Assembly: GCA_027946555.1 (NCBI GenBank) | Contig: JAPEVC010000314.1 | Coordinates: forward strand, 1 to 32,917 | Origin: Gnomoniopsis sp. IMI 355080 | Lineage: Eukaryota > Ascomycota > Sordariomycetes > Diaporthales > Gnomoniaceae | Length of the DNA stretch: 32,917 bases | Direction of reading: 5' to 3' | In this document: positions 22,811-32,917 of the stretch, piece by piece | Layout of the letters: every line of letters starts with the position of its first letter | Position numbering within the stretch: the stretch's first letter is position 1 | Program-made: the position numbers and the translations under genes | The notes under the pieces: model-generated | What the model saw: the letters and a program-made list of their open reading frames with translations, nothing else | What the model was told of the DNA's origin: nothing | The model's database searches: none

Positions 22811-23269
22811 ATGGCAACAGACACGAGACATCAGCGACAGAATGAGGCCAGGTCTCTTCCGGGAGGGGCGACCAGAGAGTCTTCCAAAGTGCCCACCTTC
22901 AAAGACACGGAAAGTCTGCTTGGCTACCTCTACGCGGACCTTACGCGAATGCATCAGGTCGCCTCGGCGGACATTATCTTGCACCCCGCAAACCGGTCAT
23001 TGGTACCATCGATAGAGCCGATTCGAGGAATCGAGGCAGTCCAGGCTTACGAGGAAGGCCTGATAGCAGCTACCATGGGAACTCTCGAGATGGAGGTGGA
23101 AAGCATCACGGCAAATTCTCATTTCGGTGCGGTTCTGGGAACTTTACGTGCTGGGAGGGGTGAGGATCAAGGACAGGCGATCGCGATGTCGTTTTGCGGA
23201 CTGTTCAAGTTCGTGGACGACACTGGGAGAACGCAGCTGATCCGGCGAGGCTGGGGGACTGGCTGGTAA
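22811..23269 (+). CDS. Small NTF2-like / SnoaL-type protein
   Basis: A single-exon 152-aa protein. After a polar 25-residue N-terminus, the order of elements fits the cone-shaped alpha+beta fold of SnoaL-like and ketosteroid-isomerase-like proteins: an amphipathic helix (TESLLGYLYADLTRMHQV), a short strand with HPANR (58-62), helix IEAVQAYEEGL, then strands MEVESIT, HFGAVLGTLRA and AIAMSFCGLFKFVDD. Many fungal members have no known substrate and I cannot assign one. The start ATG at 22811 has a suitable A at -3. The C-terminus ends abruptly (RRGWGTGW) compared with typical members, so a missed 3' intron or truncation is possible. It is transcribed away from the permease; shared regulation is possible but unproven. 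Confidence 0.65.
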   Translation: MATDTRHQRQNEARSLPGGATRESSKVPTFKDTESLLGYLYADLTRMHQVASADIILHPANRSLVPSIEPIRGIEAVQAYEEGLIAATMGTLEMEVESITANSHFGAVLGTLRAGRGEDQGQAIAMSFCGLFKFVDDTGRTQLIRRGWGTGW

Positions 23270-24531
23270 AGGCTGCTTCAATTATGTAAGCTAACAGCGC
23301 TTGCATGCACACATGGCCGGCAGCTGGAATCTGTGAAGGGGATGTGCAGTATTACGAGCATCGATCGGATGCCTTTGGATGGCATCAGACAGCGGGGAAT
23401 AACTCAAAGAGGGAGAACGTGCATTAGATTGATGAGGTTTCGAATGTCAAAGCACCAGTGAAAAATCAGGTCATAGCGACAGCAATGAAGTCATTGGTAC
23501 GATCGCGTGTTCATCACAAGGAAGGAACATGACATGGAGGTGTTGTACCAAGGTTGCAAGCAACACGTGGCTGGTGCTACTGTAGCTACACACGTGATGA
23601 TAGATTGACAAATGCAGGAACAAGTAAGTGATTCATGGAATAAGAGCATTGGATTGTCTACCAACCACCCTAGAACATACGAGGCTAAGTCCGGTTACAA
23701 GCAGACGAACACCACGAAGGGAAAAGTTAAAATAGCTTTCTTAGTCTTGAATCCCAAATGCTGATGACCTATGTGAGGCACGTACACGTACGTACATACA
23801 TATCTAGATGGCACTCGGTCACCCCCTTGTCAGATTCTTCCAAGATTGCTCTGGAGTGCTGCGTTTTCCCCGCTGTGAATCGAAAAGTCATTGATCCATA
23901 TACATAGTACTGTACATAGGTAGTACGGACAAACTGTTCCTTACAGACAGTATGTGCCTTGGTGCCCGGTGTACTTAAGGTACCTAAGTTGACACCAGGG
24001 TCTGGTTGTATTACTGGCCGGCTGGCACTGGCACCGGCACTGGCATTGGCACCGCGGCAGGTGGTGTGGGACCTGGGCAGCCCTTGCAGCTCAGATTCTC
24101 CAATCTAACTGGACGGCTGGGTGCCTCAACGCGACACTCGATTTTTGCAAACCTCCAACCTCAACTCAAGTTCCTGACTTTGACTTCAAGGTTTGCAGCC
24201 ATCATCACCGCCACACATCCAAAACAGACTGCTGTCTCAACTGCAACCAATCTCGCCCATCAGCACGATCAAGCGTCCGCTGCCGACTTCTCATCTCGAC
24301 CGATTCCGCCTTAACAGTGCGTTTGATACCACTTCTTCCACGCCTGTGCAGCGAACGTGTGCATCTCGCGATCCTCGGTCTGCATCAAGCCTGCCCTGAC
24401 GAGCCCTGCCAACAGCGACAGTGACTGAACGCCATCCTGTCTTCTCATCGGGCCCCAATCTCCTCCAATACGCTTCCCTTCACTCCATTTGGATCAGTCT
24501 CGTACGGGATCTCTCAGCTTCCACATTCACA
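23270..24531. promoter_or_regulatory. Promoter and leader region of the GYF gene
   Basis: No supported gene. It holds a palindromic AGGTACCT (23978-23985, flanked by ACTT and AAGT), a CGTA/CATA-rich patch near 23780-23803, and a hexamer repeat at 24024-24053. From about 24070 the plus strand becomes C/T-rich, typical of a fungal 5' UTR. An ATG at 24421 is in frame with the GYF start and could give a 37-residue N-terminal extension. Confidence 0.5.
24024..24053 (+). repeat. GGCAYY hexamer repeat, five units
   Basis: Five consecutive hexamers: GGCACT, GGCACC, GGCACT, GGCATT, GGCACC. They lie about 480 bp upstream of the GYF start, probably at the promoter/leader border. Confidence 0.85.
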
Positions 24532-27500
24532 ATGGCCAGCTCAAACTTGCCATCAAGCTTTGCCTCTGCTGCAGCAGGCCAGAACTCAGGTCGCGACAGG
24601 AATAACGGCCGCGGTGACTCTCGGGGCAGCTCGAGCGGCGAATGGTGAGTCCCTACCCTTGCTACTTGAGATGGAGCAGCGTTTCATCTCGTGTTCTTTC
24701 TGGCTCAGTCCCCATCGTTGTACATTTTGACCAGTGTCCATGTGGGGGTGCAGCAAGAGCTGTTGCCACTAAAATTTGAGCATCACTGCAAGCTCGCATT
24801 TTACACGCTCAACCTCAACCTCAATCGTAACCCCACCTGCACTCCTGAAACCTTGATGGCCTTTGTTGCTCGCTTACTTACCATCCTCATAATCCATCAC
24901 TCATTTCTAACCCAACGACGCTGCCCTTGCTTGGCACCTCTTCTCTAACCTCTTCTTCTCCTTCCAGGATACGAGGCCGTGGTTCTAATGGAACTGCCAT
25001 CCTCCGTCGCTCATCCATGACGCCCTTCAACAACAACAGTAGTCAAGCCAGCGTCAACCCTCCTACTACCACGTCAGAGAACCACATGGCCACCGCAATG
25101 AACGAACCTCCAACCTCGACCACGTCTTCATTCTTCCCAAACAACGACGCGATCTCGAACACGGGCAAGTATTCTCGAGAAGAACTGCTGCAAGTTGGTG
25201 CCAATCTTGCTTCGTCGCACGGGCCCGACCTCTCCCAGCTCCTAATGTCGGGATTTCATCCTGGTGGATTCGTGAATGGTAATTCATCCAGAGCATGGGG
25301 CAAGTCTCAAGACGCAAATGGAAACAATGACCCTACCATCTGCTGGAACGCCGACGGCAACTCGGACCCACTTCTCCTCCAGGAGATGACGGCTGAGGAA
25401 CAAGAGGTCGGTACTTCTGGATCGTCGCGCAGTCATATCGAATGCGCTTTGCTCCTCCCGCTCACCCTGTGCCCCAAATAGACGCTCCTTTACTGACCAA
25501 AGTCACTCGTGTTATCTAGCTCTTCTCGAACGATGTCAACTCGCCCCTGAAGCAGCCCCAACAACAGAACCAGCAGAATAGGGAAGGTGGTCAGGGCCCA
25601 ACGCTCAACGGTCGTAAGCAGTCCTTGTCGCAGGGTCTGTCCTCACCCTCGAGTGCTCCAAGACCGGGGGCTCGGCGTCGAGAAACTACCGACACGAATC
25701 CCTTTTCCGGGGGCATAACTTCCCCTACCAGTGCTGGCCCCAGAGCCTTCGATACCTCGTCTTGGTTCGGTCGGAGGAATATGGAGACGAAGGAACCTGA
25801 GGCCTTGGATGAAGAGAAGCAACAACCGGCCGCCCAGGATTCTTCTGCCAAGCCTACTGTATTTCCTGGTTTGAATCGCAGCAGCACCGCTAGCGCTGCT
25901 GGTTTTCCTACGTCTTCCGTATGGAGTGCCGCTACTACCACAACTCCAACCGCATCTGCGTTTGGTGGCTTTGGCAATTTTGCGTTGAATAGCCCGGGCG
26001 TGACGGACAAGGGCTTCGGCAGCAGCACTACTGGTAGCCGCTTCTTCTCGAAGCAGGAAGGTTCTGAGCATGCTGGGGCCGCTGCTGCGACTGGTACGAA
26101 CTCGACCGCGAACCCAAACCCATCTTGGAGACCTCGTCCACGCACCGACACCGATCCCTTCGGCAGCGATGAGGGGCCTGGTCTGAGTGGAAGCGCAGCC
26201 CTGGGTGGTGCTCGGGACACTAGCCCTCCCCCTATGCCAACCACCCTCGGTTCGCAAATTTTCGACACACCGGCCAAGGCCAACACGAGCGACTTTGGCA
26301 TGTCTGGTCTTACTCTCGGTGGTTCCCGCGTAGCTAGCCCCTCGCAGACCAACCCTTTCCGAAGCCCACCTGCAGAGCGCGGTGACAACGATCACGACGA
26401 CCTTGGATTCAATAGGGGCCACGCGCTTGGCGGGCACACGGAGCAGAACGCTGGTTCCAATTTCGGTTCTCTTCGCGGATTCCCGGCGGCTGCGGCTTTT
26501 GAGGGCAGTGATCGCAGCCAGACTTCCAGCGTGGCAGGCGGTGCTAAGAATTATCCGGCGCTGGGCAATATTGGTGGATGGCCCAGTGCTTTCTCCACTG
26601 CAACGCCTGATCGAGAGCGTGCTGGCTTTGGAGGTGCCTTTGGCAACTCCCTCTTCAGCCCCATGGGCAGCGAGATTCAATCGCCCGGCCTAGGCGGCAT
26701 AGGAGGTGGAGTATTCGGGCCAGCAGGCAGTGGCCTCGGCGCGGGTACCGGCTCTTCCAGGGGCGTCAGCAAACTCGGCTCTCTCTTCCCTCCTGCTATG
26801 CAGGCGCAGATGCAGAATCCGGAGCACGATCCTCTGGCCGACTCAGTTCCAGACACTCTCCGACAACCCAATCCGCTTAGTGCCATGGCGGCAGGCGCCA
26901 TCGGCGCTCAGTCTCGCGATACGGATAGTCCAATGTCAATAGGTCGAGGTCTCACGGGCGGTTTCCCCTCGCAACCCCAAGTAAACTCCCCCAGCATCTA
27001 CTCTGCCGCTGAGCACAGCCAGTCCGTTTTCCCCACTGCGCCTCAGAGTCATGACGTTGGTATGTCGACGCAAGCTCCGCCTTTTGGACCTGAGCAACCT
27101 ACAGCGGGTCCACCTCAGTCCCAGACCAGGACAATGGTTATGCCCGACCGCATGCTTTGGGTCTACATGGATCCTCAGGGCCGACAGCAGGGTGCCTTCT
27201 CGGGGCTCGATATGAATGAGTGGTACAAGAACAATTTCTTCACCAACGACCTTCGCGTACGTAAACTTGAGGACCCCGAGTTTGAGCCTCTAGGCCAGCT
27301 CATCCGTCGAATTGGAAACTCTCGTGAGCCGTTCCTGGTGCCTCAGGTTGGCGTTCTTCACGGTGCCCCTACCCAGGCTGGAAGTACTCCAGCTGGTGAC
27401 GGCCGAGGTGTCATTCCTCCTTTGAGCGGTGTGGTGCCCAGTTATGGTAAGACCTTAACTGCAGAGGAACAAAACAACCTCGAACGTCGCAAGCAGGAGG

Positions 27501-29458
27501 ATCAGATCGCGCATGCCCGTCAGCGCGAGTACATGGCTCAACAACCGCATTTCCGCGGGGTCCACCCCAGTGTCTCTGGAGGTCTTCAGCACCAGGCTAG
27601 CATGCACAGCCTGCAGAGTCAACCTAGCTTTGGAAGCATTACTTCTCCCATTGGCATGCATCAGGGTCCAATTGGTGGCGTTATTGGAGGAGGTCCGGCT
27701 GGCTTCTTCGATCAGCCTGCGGCTCTCAACAAGGGCCCAGGCTTGCCCAATGTCATGAACGCCGGAATTGATCATCATCGAGGGGATTTTAATGAACATG
27801 AGCGCCGGTTAATGGCGAGTAACCACGGACCTAGTGGCGTCTCCGGTATGTTCCCGCCTCAGCCTGTCGGTCCTCCCACAGCAGACCTCAAGAGCCAACT
27901 CCCGGCCGTCGATCAACTCGAGAGGGATCCACAGGGGTTCAAAGATAGGCTGAAGGAATTTCAGGATTACCAGGGCATCCCCAATCAGCAACGCCCCGAC
28001 GAGGAATTCCTAGCCGGTCCTTCTCAAGCTGGACTGGCTCAGGACCAGGCTGACGCCGCGAACCGTTACGATACCGCCCATGGAAATCAGGACAGGGACC
28101 CTGCTCATCAGCAGCAGCAGCAGCAGCCGCAGCCAGAGCCATCCCAATCTACATTGGCTCAACAGCAACAGGACTTGTCTCTTACTGAGCAGGTTCAAAA
28201 GGCGCAGGCTGCAAACCGCCAAAATGAGGACCCTTGGGCCCGACAAGCCGCCGCGAGCGGCTTACCGATGCCCTTCCCTGCTCCCCTTCCGGCTTCGAAC
28301 ACCCCTCTTGCCGCCCCTACGGCGCAACGTCGCACCAACATCGCGGACCAGTACATTGACAGGCACTCTGAGAGCGAGACACCTGACAGCAACGGCTCCG
28401 ACTCTGCCAGCGCGTCGCAACCCCCACCCCTGGCACCATGGGCCTCCGTATCCGGCAACGAATCGCACAAGCAACCTAGCTTGCGAGAAATTCAGGAGGC
28501 CGAGGCTCTGGTCAGAGCCAAACAGGAAGCTGAGCGCCGGGCAAACCAGGAGCTAGAGGCTCAGGCCGCCAAGGAGCGCGAGAAGGTCAATCCAGTCGTC
28601 CCAGGCCTTCCATCGAATAGCACCTGGGGGAGTGGGTCGCCTGCCCCTTCGGCATCCAGTCCATGGACCAAGCCTGCTGGCGCCAAGCCTGCTGCTGTGG
28701 GTGTGGTTCCTAGTGCTGCAGGCACTCCCACACCTTCAAGGAAGACTTTGGCGGAGATTCAGCGGGAGGAGGAGGCCCGTAAGCGCCGTGAGGCCAAGGA
28801 ACAAAGCGCGCAGCCCGGTGTGGCCCCAGTGACTAGCATGGGTAAGCGATACGCTGATCTGGCCAGCAAGTCCGGACCACCAGGTATTGCCAATGCTACA
28901 GGCTTGACCGCAGCGGCCACTGCTGCAACCACGGTCGCGGCAGGATGGTCGACGGTTGGCGCAGGTGGCAAAGTCAAAATTCCCACGGCGCCTCGTGCTG
29001 TGAGCGCTACTGTTCCTCGTGCCCCAGTAGCCCAAGTCGTCCAGCAGCCGATCAAGCCAGTTGTGGTCCCAGCCAGCAAGACCAACTCTGTTGCCGACGC
29101 CAAAGCCGCACTGCAAAAGTGGCTCAAGGGAAACTTGATGAAAGGCCTGAACTCTACCCACCAACCCGATAATGTCGTTAATCTCGTCACGGAGATGGGT
29201 TCAGACAAGGATATCATCGAGTCAATCCTCTACGAGGCAATCAGCGCTCAGAGTACGATCAGTCCCCGTCAACTTGCGGAGGAATATATCCGACGCAAGA
29301 AGGACGCCGACAAGGGCATTTTCGAGCCACCCAGTGAGCCCAAGGCTGGCGCTGCTAGTGGCGGCTGGTCCGAGGTGGCCAAGAAGTCCTCGGCCCCACC
29401 CAAGGAGCCCGACATGAGCGTAGGCTTCAAGACAGTTCGGAAGAAGGGCAAGAAATAG
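24532..29458 (+). CDS. GYF-domain protein with 4E-binding-type motif (GIGYF/Smy2 family)
   Basis: Likely cytoplasmic adaptor that binds proline-rich partners and links mRNPs to translational repression or decay (family knowledge). Exons 24532-24644, 24968-25406 and 25520-29458 give 1496 aa. Intron 1 (323 bp) runs from GTGAGT to a long pyrimidine tract and CAG; intron 2 (113 bp) starts with a weaker GTCGGT and ends TAG, but the join EEQE|LFSNDVNSPLK keeps the frame. The start ATG at 24532 has the context CACAATGGC. Residues 106-112 read YSREELL, a YxxxxL-hydrophobic eIF4E-binding motif. The GYF domain lies at about 729-785 (WVYMDPQGRQQGAFSGLDMN, then EWYKNNFF and FEPLGQLI). The rest is low-complexity Gly/Ser/Pro with a polyQ tract, a charged coiled-coil segment (EIQEAEALVRAKQEAERRAN), and a conserved C-terminal helical region with WLKGNLMKGLNS. 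It ends in a basic tail (RKKGKK). Confidence 0.93.
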
Positions 29459-30063
29459 ATGTTGGTAGCAGCCATAGTGTGGGATATTGTGTGACCAAAC
29501 TAGGCCCAACGTCCTAGTCAAAAGCGTCTATTTGTGTTGGACGGGCCGTGTTCTCATTGAAAATGCAACCCAAGCAATGGCACAGCGACGCTCCTGAAAG
29601 CGGAGTGACGGAACACTTGTATGGTACTGTAGGCACTGGCAAGGCGGATGTATCTAAAAACGTTGGCTCTTGTGCAGAATACCGACTATTGTGCTATATA
29701 TGGCAAGTCATCACAGACGAACTGCCTGCTGGATAGCACTGTGGTGATGGCTAGATCTTAGTGTGGCAAGGACTCTAGCGAGAAGCAACTGTAATAAACC
29801 ATTGTCAGATGTTGAGAACTTTGCCCGCTTTGTTATTGATCTTCTATAGGACGTCTTGAGAGCAGCATGCCCATTCTTGTACGCTGCGATGCTTAGTAAT
29901 CTTTCGGACCCAGAAAATTCTCGAAAATGCCCCTCCAAGCGGCAGTGCGACTCACTCACAAATCTGCCCCGCCAATTGGAGAGAGACCACTCAGATGAGG
30001 TCTCGTCTGGCCCTTCACAATTTTCTCTTCACTCTCATTAACGTTCCGTTCATTTCTCTCCAA
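29459..30063. other. Intergenic region between the GYF and TTC27 genes
   Basis: This 605-bp spacer between two genes in the same orientation must contain the GYF 3' UTR and the TTC27 promoter. The last 60 bp before the TTC27 start are rich in C/T (TTTTCTCTTCACTCTC). No gene or clear terminator structure is seen. Confidence 0.6.
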
Positions 30064-32917
30064 TGGCGTCCATAGAAATTGGCCTGGAGGCTTTCAATGC
30101 ATTTCTCCAGGCAAATGTGACCGGCCCTGTGCTCACCGAGGCCCAGGCCAAAATAGCACAGCCCTTTGCAGACCAGATCGACCTGCGCCTGCAAACCCTC
30201 GACGTAGACGGCGTCAGCGTGTACCCCTTCATCCCACACATTGACCTCTTTTGCCTCGCCAAACATGTTTTCCAAGATATCGCCACACCGGAATCATGGA
30301 ACGACTCCTCGGCAAGCAAATCCACGGGTATCTCCCTTCCATGGATGCGCCTGCGCCTCCTCGTCTGGCACTACAAGCTCTTCATTCAGCCCTCGCTGTC
30401 CTCGGCCGCTTTCACAAAACATACCGGCATGAGCGAGGTGCCCACGCTGGTAGAGCAAATTCAGGAGGCGCTCAGGATCGTGGAGGCGGATGTGGTCGGC
30501 GAGGCGTGGGAAATCACTGCCGAGAGCAAATGGGGAGTGGAGGAGCAGGTGCGCTTTTTGGTCGAGAAGGCGAACGTGAGCATCATGCTGGGGCGCGATG
30601 CCGCAGCGCGTGAGGCTCTGCGAAGAGCTGCAGAGATGCATGGCTTCAGCTATGCATTGAGTGGGGCGTTAGGCAAAAGGACAAGGTTTCAAGAGAAGAG
30701 TACTAGCCAACTGGTTGTGCTTGCCAAGAGCAGCACGGAGGCAGATCGGAATGCTCAGAAAGACGAGGAGGAGGACGGGGAGAAGGAGGAGGGGCAAGCT
30801 CCGGAGGCGTTGCCGCTTAATGACGACACACTACTCGAAGAAATTCAATATGGCGGCGAAGGTCTCCACGGTGAGGCCGACGCAGCTGAAAAGGCCCTGC
30901 TACCCGCACCACTGCGGAATCTCAAGCCCGACGAGCAGCCTCCGCTGAGTCCGCTCGACCAAATCATTCTACTGACAGAAGCGACGCTCAAAGACGCATT
31001 CTCGCCGCTCGATGCGTTGACGAGCGAGGAGGTGCTGCCGTTCGCGGTGCGGGTGATTGGGGAGAAGGGCGCAAACTGGCAAATTTACACGCAGGCGCTG
31101 CTGGTGCGGTCACGTATTGAAATGCATCGCAGTCGTACGGTCGAGAGGGGCGTGCTGCAGATGCAGGCGGTGGTGGATCAGGTGATTGTTGACACGACTG
31201 CGAAGGCTGATGCGGAGGCTAGTTCAGGAATGCCTGAGAAGCGAGACATACCGGCCATTTCCTTCTCGAGTCCGGATGAGGAGCCGAGGGATAAGAGAGA
31301 TAGAGAGGAGGCGGCGCCTGTGGAGGAGAAGCCGATTTCGTTCTTCCCTGCTGCCAAATCGACCGAGTCTGCACCTGCGGCTGCAAGGCTGGAGTATATC
31401 CACGCACTTTCGTCGCCGCCGAGATGGCATCTGGAGTCTGAGCTGGCGTATGCATGGACCGGTGTGGGCTCTTTGATCTCGGCACTGGAAATCTTCAAGC
31501 GGCTCAAGTTGTGGGCGGAGGTGGCGCTGTGTCTTGCCAGCAGTGCGTCTACGGACAACGAGGACGGCAGTGGAAGAGGTGGTGGCGGCGAGGACAAGGC
31601 AAGAGCCATCATTCGGTGGAGGTTATTCCATCGCAACACAAAATCTGAAGACGAAATTGACGAAGATACCGACATAACTACCCTCAAAGTCGCAGACTTC
31701 ACGGGGCCCGAGCGGGTACCACCGCAACCTAACGCACCCAGGTTGTTCTGCATCTTGGGTGATATTGAGTCCGACTCGGCGGTTGCACACTACGAGAGGG
31801 CATGGGAGATTTCAAAACACAGATATGCGCGAGCGCAAAAGTCACTTGCCGAGCACTATCTTGCGCAAAAAGACTGGATCAAGGCGCGCGAGGCTTATCA
31901 GCTAGCCGTGTCGGTGAACCGTCTGTCGCCCGAGATGTGGAGCCGGCTGGGTGACATCAACCTACGGCTGGGAGAGTTCTCGGATGCGGCAGAGTCCTTT
32001 ACCCGGGCGATTGGGTCTAGTAATGATACTGCTGGCGGAGAGGACGCGAGGACATGGAGCAATCTTGGAAGCGCCCTTTACAGCATGTATCAGGAGGCCA
32101 TTGAGAAGGAGAAGAAAGATAACCAAACCAACGGCAATGAAGCGGCAGCAACAGTCAAGAACGGAACGAAAGCGGACGACGAGGAAGAAGACGATGTTCA
32201 GCCATCCACGACTAAATCTAACACAAAAGACCCTTCCACTCTCCTCGCCCAGGCCATGAACGCCTACAAACGGGGGGCCTCCATCGCTCATGACAACTGG
32301 CGCATCTGGGATAACGTAATCACGCTCGCGGCGCGCATGCGACCCATGCCCTTCTTCGAGATCATCCAAGCGCAGCGGGCCATCCTCCGAATCCGCAAGA
32401 CGGAGGACGCACTCGATGCGGATATGCTGCGCGTGTTGCTCACAGAGGGCGTGCTCGCCAAGGAGATCCCCCAGGAGACAAATGGTGTCTACGAGCCGCC
32501 TCGCGGCAGCGTGGAGCGCAACATGAACGAGATGCTCGAAACAGACATCGTCCCGCTGATCACGCACCGGTCCGAGCTGTGGGAGCTATTGGCGCAGCTG
32601 CGGGCATGGCGGCACGATTATGCCGGTGCGGTGGATGCGAGCGAGAAGGCCTGGCGAGCGGCAGTGGGTGGCGCGGGCCCGGGGCTTAGCGTGGATGATG
32701 CGAAGAAAGATGAAGCAGCGGCGCGCCGAAATTGGCTGGAGAATGAGGAAGCATGGATGGTAGTGGTCCAGAGGACACAGGAGCTGGTGGGGGTTCTGGA
32801 GAAGTACGGGCCGCGGGTAGAGGAAGTGGGCGAGAGGTGGAGAGGGAAAGCGAGGAGTGCGGTGAGGAGTGTCATGGGAAAGGGGAAGGAGGCTTGGGAG
32901 GGGACTGAGGGGTGGGA
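30064..32917 (+). CDS. TTC27: TPR protein, TTC27/Emw1 family (3' end outside window)
   Basis: Fungal relative of human TTC27 and yeast Emw1, a conserved tetratricopeptide protein; the yeast protein is essential and tied to cell-wall maintenance (family knowledge). One frame is open without a stop for 951 codons and runs off the right edge. No intron is needed. The start ATG at 30064 follows a C/T-rich leader and CTCCA. The N-terminal third is helical (IPWMRLRLLVWHYKLFIQ-like segment, about residues 95-115). Two acidic/low-complexity spacers lie near residues 225-250 and 385-425. The TPR block begins near residue 575, for example HYLAQKDWIKAREAYQLAV and RLGDINLRLGEFSDAAESF. A charged insert of about 45 residues (near 682-728) interrupts it before AMNAYKRGASIAHDNWRIWD. 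The C-terminal part continues with helical, Arg/Lys-rich sequence. Typical family length suggests the stop lies close to the window end. Confidence 0.9.

Noticed and set aside
19541..23269. Possible metabolic gene cluster of permease plus SnoaL-like protein
   Set aside because: No backbone or tailoring enzyme nearby; two divergent genes are not enough to call a cluster.
25591..26680. Long antisense ORFs (265 and 345 codons) inside the GYF gene
   Set aside because: Mirror frames of a GC-rich, low-complexity exon with few stops; the sense strand has the GYF domain and conserved motifs.
30251..32567. Several ORFs of 100-201 codons inside the TTC27 region
   Set aside because: Alternate-frame shadows of one continuous 951-codon frame with TPR repeats.

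Overview
The window is nuclear DNA from a filamentous ascomycete (Pezizomycotina). The evidence is short spliceosomal introns (56-97 bp, with two to three longer ones in leaders and first introns) carrying GTRAGT-like donors, CTRAY branch points and YAG acceptors, CT-rich leaders, and a gene set that includes the filamentous-fungal developmental regulator Medusa. The class cannot be fixed from the sequence alone.

Layout, left to right. 1-3147: no supportable gene; a 9-bp pyrimidine microsatellite at the very edge and an AT-rich patch. 3148-5903 (-): medA (Medusa/Acon-3/Ren1 family), three coding exons, 807 aa. 5904-19540: a 13.6-kb stretch with no recognisable protein gene. Its medA-proximal part looks like a long medA leader, with a probable 5'-UTR intron and an upstream ORF that overlaps the medA start. 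Its distal part carries four copies of the 10-bp palindrome TACCTAGGTA and a hairpin. 19541-21478 (-): a five-exon amino-acid permease of the APC/YAT family, 556 aa. 21479-22810: divergent promoter region. 22811-23269 (+): a small single-exon NTF2-like (SnoaL-type) protein. 23270-24531: promoter and CT-rich leader of the next gene. 24532-29458 (+): a three-exon, 1496-aa GYF-domain protein with an N-terminal eIF4E-binding-type motif (GIGYF/Smy2 family). 30064 to the right edge (+): TTC27/Emw1-type TPR protein, cut by the window end.

The right half is compact housekeeping DNA (translation/mRNA control, TPR scaffold, nutrient uptake). The left half is a developmental-regulator locus with an exceptionally large gene-free flank. 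The genes do not form a biosynthetic cluster or a mobile element. I found no convincing tRNA, rRNA, CRISPR, intact transposon or undescribed multi-gene system. The most interesting material is the medA upstream region (length, uORF, leader intron, repeated palindrome) and the 4E-binding motif in the fungal GYF protein. All splice models were made by eye and lack transcript support.
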